From Deltaproteobacteria bacterium RBG_13_61_14 (GTDB taxonomy: Bacteria; RBG-13-61-14), in the NCBI GenBank assembly GCA_001797815.1, contig MGQK01000082.1:69381-77056 (forward strand): a stretch of 7,676 bases of DNA, in the 5' to 3' direction. The notes under the pieces are model-generated. The model did not search any database. It saw only the letters and a list, made by a program, of their open reading frames with translations, and was not told the origin of the DNA. The translations under genes and the position numbers were made by a program. Numbering within the stretch: the first letter of the stretch is position 1; each line of letters opens with the position of its first letter. Of the stretch, positions 1-6,271 are shown piece after piece.

Positions 1-1198
1 AGACCACCGAGATGAAGCCGACGATCGAGATCAAGGCCACCCGCCGGCCGGTCCAGTTGGCGGTGAACCGGGCGTGCAGGTAAAGGGTGTAAATGAACCA
101 CGTGATCAGCGAGGCGGTCTCCTTGGGGTCCCAGGACCAGTAGGTGCCCCAGGCATAGTTGGCCCAGACCGCGCCGGTGATAATCACCGCGGTCATCAGG
201 GGGTAAGCGATCATCACCGAGAGGTAGGAGAGGTGGTCGAGGAAATCCGCGGCGGGCAGGGCCTTGCGGATGGAGTCGAACTGGAAGTCGAGGATGAGCG
301 TGCCCCCGGCAATGAGCATTGCGAGCAGGACGATCACGATCTTGAAGGGGTTGGAGAAGAGCCGGGTCTCTGGATTGCCGCTCACCTGCAGGATCAGGGT
401 GAGGAACCCGATGAGCGCGAAGAGGAATCCGAGCAAGAGGATGAGCCGCGGCCAGGTGCTGGGGGCGGGGTTGGCTCTTGTTTCCGCGGGTTGCGCGGAG
501 AGGTAAAGGATTCCGGCGACGCCGGCAAAGACCAGGCTGGCCAGGAGCAGCCGGCCGGGCAGGGGAAAGGAGATAAATTTTTCGCCGGTCATGGCCGCGG
601 CGAGGTTGTCCATGCGGAAGTTGCCGAGCAGCACCTGGAACTTGTCGCAGATGGCGAGGAGCCCGGCCACGGAGAAAGCGGCGGCGGCCCCGATCTTTTC
701 GCGGCTGACCCCTTCCTTGATCAGGAACATGAGCGAAAGCCCGAAGCTGGCGACAAAGGCGGCATAGGCCAGCGCGGCCACGGCCACGTGGGCGTGGAGC
801 CAGTTGCTTTGCAGGGCCGGCACCAGTTGCCCGATTTCCTTGTCGCCGCTGAGCACCGCGGCGCCGATGGCCCCGAGCGCGATGGGAAAGATAAAGGCGC
901 CGGCGATGCGGATCTTGTATTTCAGCTCGATGATGATGTAGAAGACAACGATGCCCCAGCCGAAGAAGAGCAGGGATTCGTAAAGGTTGGTGAAGGGCGG
1001 ATGGTGGATGCCCGCCTCAATCCAGCGAAAGGCCAGCCCCAGCGTGTGAAAGAGAACGCCGACTGCTGCCGCGGTGAAGGCCAGCCCGCCCAGCAGGCGG
1101 TTGCGCCAGCCCATGTAAATCAGGTAAAGGACCGTCGCCGCCACGTAGGCCAGGGCGGTCGCGCTAAAACACGTCTCGCTCCATTGAAACAGATCCAT
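1..1198 (-). CDS. ccsB: Cytochrome c biogenesis protein CcsB/CcsA (ResC-like), C-terminus beyond window
   Basis: Translation of the minus strand from ATG at 1198 stays open to the window edge (399 codons), so the C-terminus is missing. The protein is polytopic. Near the N-terminus it has the family pattern of a histidine-containing helix, an RW pair and PPFTNLYES before the next helix. It carries LHAH (His135, His137), matching the first periplasmic haem-ligand histidine. The tryptophan-rich WWD signature WGTYWSWDPKETAS starts at residue 350, followed by LHAR (His375), matching the conserved transmembrane histidine. The last periplasmic histidine should lie just outside the window. In system II cytochrome c maturation this protein exports haem and, with its partner (ResB/Ccs1 type), presents it to apocytochromes outside the cytoplasmic membrane. 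An AAGGA ribosome-binding site lies about 7 nt before the ATG. An insertion of roughly 135-150 residues with extra hydrophobic segments lies between His137 and the WWD motif. Family membership is very secure; ccsA/ccsB/resC naming varies. Confidence 0.93.
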   Translation of the reverse strand, partial: MDLFQWSETCFSATALAYVAATVLYLIYMGWRNRLLGGLAFTAAAVGVLFHTLGLAFRWIEAGIHHPPFTNLYESLLFFGWGIVVFYIIIELKYKIRIAGAFIFPIALGAIGAAVLSGDKEIGQLVPALQSNWLHAHVAVAALAYAAFVASFGLSLMFLIKEGVSREKIGAAAAFSVAGLLAICDKFQVLLGNFRMDNLAAAMTGEKFISFPLPGRLLLASLVFAGVAGILYLSAQPAETRANPAPSTWPRLILLLGFLFALIGFLTLILQVSGNPETRLFSNPFKIVIVLLAMLIAGGTLILDFQFDSIRKALPAADFLDHLSYLSVMIAYPLMTAVIITGAVWANYAWGTYWSWDPKETASLITWFIYTLYLHARFTANWTGRRVALISIVGFISVV

Positions 1199-1244
1199 GC
1201 GTTTTCCTTGGATGGGGGCCTTCGGTCCGGCGGCGGGAATGGGG

Positions 1245-1376
1245 CTAGTGCTCTGTCAAGGCAAATTTGCGGAATGGGAATGTAGGGGCACGGCTTGCCG
1301 TGCCCAGGATCAGGGCGGGGCAAGCCCCGCCCCTACCAAGAATTTATTCCACATTTATCGTTTGGCAGAGCACTAG
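1245..1376. mobile_element. MITE-like element with 15-bp terminal inverted repeats and nested palindromes
   Basis: The ends 1245-1259 (CTAGTGCTCTGTCAA) and 1362-1376 are inverted repeats of 15 bp with one mismatch, and both begin with CTAG. Inside are two perfect 9-bp-stem hairpins: GGGCACGGC/GCCGTGCCC at 1286-1305 and GGGCGGGGC/GCCCCGCCC at 1313-1332. They are bounded by GTAGGGGC (1282-1289) and its exact complement (1329-1336). The 132-bp element has no coding capacity. Short length, terminal inverted repeats with TA near each tip and internal symmetry fit a non-autonomous element moved in trans by a transposase such as IS630/Tc1 type; that assignment is inference. It sits between two minus-strand genes, its right end touching the TAA stop of the upstream one. 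It could instead be a REP-like or RNA-folding repeat. Neither hairpin is followed by a T-run, so it is not a textbook intrinsic terminator. Confidence 0.65.
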
Positions 1377-2378
1377 TTAAATTTCTCCTCCGACCATGGC
1401 CACCATTTGTTTGATCTTGTCGTTGGTCGCGCGCAGGCGTTCCGTTAAAGTCTTGACAAAAATCTTGTAGAGTTTGGCCGCCACCGCCGAGGAGCTTTCC
1501 AAGAGCGCGTCCAGGTCCGGCTTGTTGAGCACCAGCAGGGTGGCCGCGCCCTCGGCCACGGCCCCGGCCGAGCGCGGCGCCTCGTCAATCAGGGCCATCT
1601 CGCCGAAGTAATCGCCCGGGTTGAGGCTGGCGAGCGTCTGGGAGCCCTTGCCCGGCACCAGCTTGACAATAGCGACCTTGCCTTCCAGGATCAGGAAGAG
1701 CTTGTCGCCCTGGTCGCCCTCCCGAAAGATAATGTCGCCGGGGCCGAAGTCCTCCTTCACCGCAATCCGGGCGACCTCATCCAACTCCAATTCCTCCAGC
1801 TCCTGGAAGAGCGGAATCTTGGCCAGCGCTTGCAATTCCTCCGGGGTCTTGCGCCGGGCCGAAGCCGGGACCGGCTCTTTGTCCTTGCCCGAGCCGTAGA
1901 TCGCCTTGAGCAAGTCCTTCTTGATCCGGTCCCGCTCCGACGGCGTCATCGGCTGGCTGATCTTGTGAATCCAGGACAAAAAGGTGCCGTATTCCTCCCC
2001 TCGCTCCTCGGACTGGATCAGGTCCAGGTATTCGTTGATCTGCCGACGGTCGTCGTAGCGGATGTGATCGAACACGATCCCCATCCCCGGCTCCAGGCCG
2101 TCCTCGACCTCGGGCTTGCTGGTGTTGATCCGCACCACTTCGCCCTGGAGATAGATCGGACGCGGCGCCCCGGGCAGGTCAAAGGCGAAATGCAGGCGGG
2201 TGCCCACCGGCAAGGGGTCAGACGTCTTGAGATACACCCGCTCTTTATCCACTTCTAACACGTAATCCGGATAAGTCTGATCAATCTTTCCGTCCGCGGA
2301 TCGAGCCCGGATCGGCAACTTGAGCAGTTTGCTCCTGGGCATGCGCCGGTCTTTCTGTTTCGGACTGTCAAGAGCCAC
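1377..2378 (-). CDS. PilZ-like domain plus cyclic nucleotide-binding domain protein
   Basis: The 333-residue soluble protein has two sensory modules. Residues about 15-120 look like a PilZ beta-barrel (PLPVGTRLHF, then PGMGIVF ending in a short helix), but the usual c-di-GMP signature (D/N)xSxxG is replaced by EVDKER near residues 42-47, so c-di-GMP binding is doubtful. Residues about 186-300 are a Crp-type cyclic nucleotide-binding domain: PLFQELEELELDEVARIA, then FGPGDIIFREGDQGDKLFLILEG, then the phosphate-binding cassette FGEMALIDEAPRSA with Glu260 and Arg269 in the cNMP-contacting positions. A helix follows (about 298-327), with no helix-turn-helix, so it is not a Crp/Fnr transcription factor and probably acts through protein contacts. 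The start is GTG, chosen because a strong AGGAG lies 9 nt upstream; the internal ATG at 2342 lacks a comparable site. It is followed downstream on the same strand by the MITE-like element and ccsB. The partner and ligand are unknown. Confidence 0.88.
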   Translation of the reverse strand: MALDSPKQKDRRMPRSKLLKLPIRARSADGKIDQTYPDYVLEVDKERVYLKTSDPLPVGTRLHFAFDLPGAPRPIYLQGEVVRINTSKPEVEDGLEPGMGIVFDHIRYDDRRQINEYLDLIQSEERGEEYGTFLSWIHKISQPMTPSERDRIKKDLLKAIYGSGKDKEPVPASARRKTPEELQALAKIPLFQELEELELDEVARIAVKEDFGPGDIIFREGDQGDKLFLILEGKVAIVKLVPGKGSQTLASLNPGDYFGEMALIDEAPRSAGAVAEGAATLLVLNKPDLDALLESSSAVAAKLYKIFVKTLTERLRATNDKIKQMVAMVGGEI

Positions 2379-2387
2379 TTCTGACCC

Positions 2388-2395
2388 CTCCTCCC
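2388..2395 (-). promoter_or_regulatory. Ribosome-binding site deciding the GTG start at 2378
   Basis: The minus strand reads GGGAGGAG here, with AGGAG (2392 to 2388) ending 9 nt before GTG at 2378. This favours the GTG over the in-frame ATG at 2342. Confidence 0.65.
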
Positions 2396-2416
2396 AGGAC
2401 TCAGAATAAGTGACCT

Positions 2417-2444
2417 ATTTTAGCATATTTTTTGACGAATCCAA
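2417..2444 (-). promoter_or_regulatory. Candidate sigma70-type promoter for the PilZ/cNMP gene
   Basis: On the minus strand TTGGAT (2444-2439) and TAAAAT (2422-2417) are separated by 16 nt. The -10 box matches the consensus at 5 of 6 positions; the -35 box is weak. Transcription would begin near 2410, giving a leader of about 30 nt that contains the ribosome-binding site. The stretch is AT-rich against a GC-rich background, as expected for a promoter. Confidence 0.4.
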
Positions 2445-2460
2445 ACTTTTGCTTTATCTT
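2432..2460 (+). promoter_or_regulatory. Candidate sigma70-type promoter for the glycosyltransferase/arabinofuranosidase operon
   Basis: TTGACG (2432-2437, 5 of 6 to consensus) and TATCTT (2455-2460, 4 of 6) are separated by exactly 17 nt. The expected transcription start, about 7 nt after the -10 box, falls at 2467-2468, right at the GTG proposed as start codon. That would make a leaderless message. The -35 box abuts the -35 box of the divergent promoter, so the two would share the same short face of DNA. This is inferred from motifs only. Confidence 0.45.
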
Positions 2461-2467
2461 GGGGCTG

Positions 2468-4723
2468 GTGCCAAAATCAGAATCCCAGTCTCTGCTCCAC
2501 TTGCTCCTGGCGGCCCTGGCCGTCGCCGCGGTCGCGGCGATCCTCTACGGCCCGGGCTGGCATTACCCGTTCGAGTCCGATGACGTCGGCTACCTCCATA
2601 ACAACCCCGCGATCCACAGCCTGAACTGGCGCCAGGTCTTTTTCACCGGGGTCATCCCGACCCGGCCGCTCACCCAGCTTTCGCTCGCGCTCAATTACCA
2701 TTTTAGCCAGCTCCGGGTGGAGGGCTACCACCTGGTCAACATCGCGCTGCAGGCGTTCCATGCCGGCCTGGTCGTGCTCCTGGCCGGACTGGTCTATCGC
2801 CGCCTGGGTCTTCATTCCCTGGTTCTGCCCGCTCTCCTTGCCGGGCTGCTGGCCGCGGTCCACCCGGTGATGATCGAATCCGTGGCCCTGATCGGCACGC
2901 GGGACAATATCCAGGCCTCGATCTTCATGATCGGGAGCCTGCTCCTTTATCTTCGCAGCCAGGGCGTTTCCATCCGGCGCGATCATCCCGCCGAGCCGCG
3001 TTGGAAACGATCCTGGCTGATCGCCGGCTCGATAGTTTGCGGCATCCTGGCCGTGCTCAGCAAAGAGAGCGCGGTGGTCCTGCCCGCGCTCGTGGTCCTG
3101 GCCGATTATTACCTGGTGGACCGGCCCGGCCCGGGTTGGCGTTTTCGGGCCGGCATCTTTGCCCTGTATTTCCTGTTCCTGGTCGGTTTGGAATTCGCGT
3201 TGCTCAAGATGGTGGTCTATCCCCACCCCATGACCATCGGCTACAAAGTCATCCCGCTCTCCCATTACATCGCCACCCAGCTCTGGGTGGTGCCGACCTA
3301 CCTCTGGCTCCTCGCTTTCCCGCTTCACCTGAGTCTGGAGCCGATGGTCAGCTTCCAAAATTCCTTCCTGGCCTGGCGACCCATCCTCGGCGCCGCCATC
3401 ATCCTCGCGCTCGCCGCTTTTGCCCTGGTTTTGGCCCGGAAAAAGAGCCTCTGGGCCTTCGGCCTGCTATGGTTCTTTATCGCCATCTCCATGACTTCCT
3501 CGATCCTGCCCTTTGTCGAATACATGGCCGTCCGTTACCTCTACGTGCCCGCGCTCGGCCTTTGCATCGCCTGGGCCGGCCAGGTCTGCCAGCAGGCGCG
3601 ACCAAGAAAAAGCGCCCCGGCCTGGGCCGCGGCCGTCCTGGTCCCGGTCTGCCTGGCCGCTCTCACCGCCGGCCGCCTCCACGCCCTCCGCACGCCCGCC
3701 GCGCTCTACCGCGACGAGATCCGCAAAGAGCCCGAGCTCTCCCGGCCTTACGAGATGCTGGCCGACCGGCTTCTGGCCGAAGGCCGGGTGCGGGAAGCCC
3801 TCCCTTACGCCTACCGGGCCCTGGCGGCGCCCGGGCAGAAATTTCTCAAGCACCGGGTGCGGATCCTGCTCGAGGAGGCCTATGACTCCTACGATCCTTT
3901 CTCGGGCCGGCCCTATACAGATGAGAATATCGCGGCCGTGCTCCGGGAACACCCGCGCGCCTTCCTGCCCCTGGCCAAGGCCCACCGGGCGCGGGGAGAC
4001 CTGGAAGCGGCCAAGCGTGATTACCAGGCCTCGATCGCGAGCCGGCGGAAGAATAACCCCGCGGCCTACCTGGGCCTGAGCGCGGTCCTGGAAGAGACCG
4101 GCGAGCTCGACGGCGCCGTCTCCTGGCTGCGGCTGGGCTGGGAGGAATCGCCTGACGTGGACCCCGGGACCCGGGACACGCTCCGGCTCAAGCTGCGCGC
4201 GCTTACGCAGCGCTCGCCGCTCCCGGACCTGGCCGGCCAGCCGGTTTTGCCGGAGGAGGTCGTGGCCAAGCTGACCGAGGTCTGGCGCCTTCAGGCCCAG
4301 GGCGATCTCCAGGCGGCCCAGACCCTGCTGGACCAGGTGACGCCGCCAGCGCCGCCTTCGCCGGTGCCGATCTACTTGCGCGGTGTCATCCTGGAAAAAG
4401 CCGGCTCCGGCACGGCCGCGGCCGCCGCCTTCCGCGAGGCCATGAGCTTGAACCCGCCTTATCCGCCGGCTTTCAGCAACCTGGCCGCCTTGCTCCTGGA
4501 TCAAGGGGAGAAGCGGGCCGCGGAAAAGATTTTGCAGGAGGCGGTGAATCGCGGGGTTCTCGATCCTTTCATTTATTTCAATCTCGGCACCTTGCAGGCC
4601 CAGGCCGGCCGCTTTCCCCGGGCGCTCGCCACCTATCAGGAGGGATTGAAGATCCATCACGACCACCCCTTGCTCAAGGCCGGCGCTGAAGCCATTGAAG
4701 GTTACCTGGAGGAGTTCTACTGA
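2468..4723 (+). CDS. GT-C superfamily (TMTC-like) membrane glycosyltransferase with C-terminal TPRs
   Basis: The 751-residue protein has about eleven to twelve hydrophobic helices in its first 403 residues, then a soluble helical half to the C-terminus. The first extracytoplasmic loop has the acidic motif FESDD (about 35-39), followed by NNPAI, TRPLTQLSLALNYHF and GYHLVNIALQAFHA. Later come HPVMIESVALIGTRDN (about 132-147) and SKES (198-201). This order is typical of bacterial TMTC/DUF1736-like proteins related to dolichol/polyprenyl-phosphate-dependent protein O-glycosyltransferases. The C-terminal half has TPR units around 495-560 and 633-751, likely for protein binding outside the cytoplasmic membrane. 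The frame is open from a TTG at 2432, but that codon is inside a good -35 box and has no ribosome-binding site. GTG at 2468 leaves a short KSESQS lead before the first helix and is preferred, with moderate certainty. The stop overlaps the next gene. Donor and acceptor cannot be told from sequence. Confidence 0.82.
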   Translation: MPKSESQSLLHLLLAALAVAAVAAILYGPGWHYPFESDDVGYLHNNPAIHSLNWRQVFFTGVIPTRPLTQLSLALNYHFSQLRVEGYHLVNIALQAFHAGLVVLLAGLVYRRLGLHSLVLPALLAGLLAAVHPVMIESVALIGTRDNIQASIFMIGSLLLYLRSQGVSIRRDHPAEPRWKRSWLIAGSIVCGILAVLSKESAVVLPALVVLADYYLVDRPGPGWRFRAGIFALYFLFLVGLEFALLKMVVYPHPMTIGYKVIPLSHYIATQLWVVPTYLWLLAFPLHLSLEPMVSFQNSFLAWRPILGAAIILALAAFALVLARKKSLWAFGLLWFFIAISMTSSILPFVEYMAVRYLYVPALGLCIAWAGQVCQQARPRKSAPAWAAAVLVPVCLAALTAGRLHALRTPAALYRDEIRKEPELSRPYEMLADRLLAEGRVREALPYAYRALAAPGQKFLKHRVRILLEEAYDSYDPFSGRPYTDENIAAVLREHPRAFLPLAKAHRARGDLEAAKRDYQASIASRRKNNPAAYLGLSAVLEETGELDGAVSWLRLGWEESPDVDPGTRDTLRLKLRALTQRSPLPDLAGQPVLPEEVVAKLTEVWRLQAQGDLQAAQTLLDQVTPPAPPSPVPIYLRGVILEKAGSGTAAAAAFREAMSLNPPYPPAFSNLAALLLDQGEKRAAEKILQEAVNRGVLDPFIYFNLGTLQAQAGRFPRALATYQEGLKIHHDHPLLKAGAEAIEGYLEEFY
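4708..4714 (+). promoter_or_regulatory. Strong ribosome-binding site for the GH51 gene, inside the upstream gene
   Basis: GGAGGAG ends 8 nt before ATG at 4723. It lies within the last codons of the glycosyltransferase gene, whose TGA (4721-4723) overlaps the ATG by one base. This arrangement usually gives translational coupling or reinitiation. Confidence 0.75.
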
Positions 4724-6222
4724 TGGAGGCGAAAGTCCGGGTGGATGCCCAGGCCGAGGGACATCTGATCCCGCGCACGATCTACGGCCATTTCCTCGAG
4801 CACCTGGGGCAATGCATCAATGAGGGGCTTTGGACCGAAAGGGGAGGGGAAGACCTTTTCCAGGGCGGCATTGCCCGGCCGGTGCTGGAGGCGATCCGCT
4901 CCTTGCGGCCCGGGCTGATCCGCTACCCGGGCGGCTGTTTTGCCGATGGTTACCACTGGCAGGATGGCATCGGACCCCGGGAGAAGCGGCCCCGCCGTCC
5001 AAACCGGATGTGGTCCCGCTTCGGCAAGGCCCTGGGCCCGGATGACCACAACCACTTCGGCACCGATGAATTTTTGGCGCTATGCCAAGAGCTGGGCGCC
5101 GAGCCGATGCTGACCGTCAACGTGGGCAGCGGCACGCCCGAGGAAGCCGCGGCCTGGGTGGAATATTGCAACGGCTCGGAGAGCACTTACTGGGGTCAGC
5201 AGCGGGTGATGAACGGCCGGGCCGAGCCTTGGGCGGTCAAGTTTTGGTGCGTGGGCAACGAGATGTGGAACCCGGGCGAGTTCGGTTTTTGCGGTCCTTC
5301 CACCTATGCCCAACGCCTGCTCCGCTTTTCTTCAGCCATGCGCGCCAAGGACCCGGAGCTCCGGCTGGTGGCGGTGGGTCTGGGCGATCCCTGGAACTGG
5401 TGGAACCGGGTGGTGCTGGAAGGCGTCGGACCGCACGCGGATTACCTTTCCATCCACGCCTATTATCCGGCCCTGTTTTTCCTGAACCACTTCATCCGGC
5501 GTGACCGCCGGCGGAACGCGGATTCCTTTTACTGGGTGATGGCCGGGGTGGAGGATTTCGGCCGGATCCTCGATCGGGCCGGCCGGGCCTGCGTCCGCCA
5601 CTCCCCGCCGGGCAAACCCGTCCGGCTCGCCTTTGACGAGTGGAACGTCTGGTATTCCTTGCGCCACATCGTGCGCTCGAACTACGGCCTGCGCGAGGGT
5701 CTCTTCGCCGCCTCGGTGCTCAACCTGCTCCAGCGCCTGGCCGAACAAGTGCCCATCGCTTGCATCGCGCAAATGGTCAACGTGCTCGGGGTGGTGGTCA
5801 GCGACGGCCGGCGGGCTTTTCTCACCCCGACCGGCCAGGTCTTCAAACTCTACACCGAAAATGCCGGCGAGCGCTGGCTGCCCTCAGAGGTGGAGTGCGA
5901 GAGCCTGGCCATGGCCGGGAAGCGGCTGCCCGTGCTCGATGCCTCGGCCACCCTGGACGCCTCCGGCGAGCGTCTGGCTCTCTTCCTGGTCAACCGGCAT
6001 TACGAGCAAGGGGTCACTGTCGAACTGGAGTTGCAGGGCTGCAAACCCGGGCACGCCGCCACCCTGGAATGGCTTTGCCACGAGGACCCGCTCGCCCGGA
6101 ATACTTTTGAGGAACCGGAGCGGGTGGCGCTCGCTCGCGAGGAGATCACGCTTTCCGACCCGCCCCGGGTGAAACTGCCGCCGCATTGTGCCGCCTGCCT
6201 TAATCTAACATTCGGGGTCTGA
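4723..6222 (+). CDS. Intracellular GH51 alpha-L-arabinofuranosidase
   Basis: The 499-residue protein has the length and motif order of GH51 exo-alpha-L-arabinofuranosidases, which release terminal arabinofuranose from arabino-oligosaccharides or arabinosylated glycans by a retaining mechanism. Visible motifs are IYGHFLEHLG (20-29), RYPGGCFADGYHWQDGIGP (67-85), VGNE with the expected acid/base Glu180, YLSIHAYYP, and AFDEWNVWY with the expected nucleophile Glu306. The last 120 or so residues are a beta-rich domain, as usual after the (beta/alpha)8 barrel. There is no signal peptide or membrane segment, so it should act in the cytoplasm. The ATG is fixed by the strong ribosome-binding site at 4708-4714 and a one-base overlap with the upstream membrane glycosyltransferase gene. 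Its stop codon lies in the middle of a perfect GGGGTC/GACCCC inverted repeat. Substrate could differ from arabinan, since GH51 also includes other activities, but both catalytic glutamates are present. Confidence 0.93.
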   Translation: MEAKVRVDAQAEGHLIPRTIYGHFLEHLGQCINEGLWTERGGEDLFQGGIARPVLEAIRSLRPGLIRYPGGCFADGYHWQDGIGPREKRPRRPNRMWSRFGKALGPDDHNHFGTDEFLALCQELGAEPMLTVNVGSGTPEEAAAWVEYCNGSESTYWGQQRVMNGRAEPWAVKFWCVGNEMWNPGEFGFCGPSTYAQRLLRFSSAMRAKDPELRLVAVGLGDPWNWWNRVVLEGVGPHADYLSIHAYYPALFFLNHFIRRDRRRNADSFYWVMAGVEDFGRILDRAGRACVRHSPPGKPVRLAFDEWNVWYSLRHIVRSNYGLREGLFAASVLNLLQRLAEQVPIACIAQMVNVLGVVVSDGRRAFLTPTGQVFKLYTENAGERWLPSEVECESLAMAGKRLPVLDASATLDASGERLALFLVNRHYEQGVTVELELQGCKPGHAATLEWLCHEDPLARNTFEEPERVALAREEITLSDPPRVKLPPHCAACLNLTFGV

Positions 6223-6226
6223 CCCC
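6214..6226. repeat. Short perfect inverted repeat over the GH51 stop codon
   Basis: GGGGTC (6214-6219) and GACCCC (6221-6226) flank a single T. The TGA stop (6220-6222) is at the centre. The palindrome resembles short GGGGTC-type repeats scattered in many GC-rich genomes. No T-run follows, so terminator function is unsupported. Confidence 0.4.
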
Positions 6227-6235
6227 AGAGGGTTT

Positions 6236-6263
6236 GATTTTCAGGATTGATTCTGGGAAAATC
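6236..6263 (+). promoter_or_regulatory. Small leader hairpin just before the RACo-like gene
   Basis: GATTTTC (6236-6242) pairs perfectly with GAAAATC (6257-6263), leaving a 14-nt loop. The stem ends two bases before the AGGAA ribosome-binding site (6265-6269) of the gene starting at 6272, so it could affect ribosome access. A seven-pair AT-rich stem can arise by chance. Confidence 0.25.
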
Positions 6264-6271
6264 CAGGAACC

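Noticed and set aside
1254-1259. Perfect TTGACA on the minus strand in the MITE terminal repeat, pointing toward ccsB
   Set aside because: The next 15-20 nt are GC-rich with no -10-like hexamer, so an outward promoter is not supported.
74-1285. Long plus-strand open frame opposite ccsB
   Set aside because: Its product is low-complexity, rich in G, E, D, Q and R, and it lies antisense to a clear polytopic CcsB protein. Long antisense frames are expected in GC-rich DNA.
1286-1332. Tandem GC-rich hairpins as an intrinsic terminator
   Set aside because: Neither hairpin is followed by a T-run on either strand; the symmetry is better explained by the repeat element.
2342-2378. ATG at 2342 as the start of the PilZ/cNMP gene
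   Set aside because: The upstream GTG at 2378 has a much stronger, well-spaced AGGAG. The ATG would cost only 12 residues, so domain content cannot decide; the ribosome-binding site does.
2432-2467. TTG at 2432 as the start of the glycosyltransferase
   Set aside because: The codon overlaps a good -35 box, has no ribosome-binding site and would add a hydrophobic 12-residue lead not needed by the family. It is not excluded, only less likely than GTG at 2468.
3467-4666. 399-codon minus-strand open frame inside the glycosyltransferase gene
   Set aside because: It is antisense to well-supported TM and TPR coding sequence, with no family motifs. The same applies to the 293-codon frame at 2477-3358.
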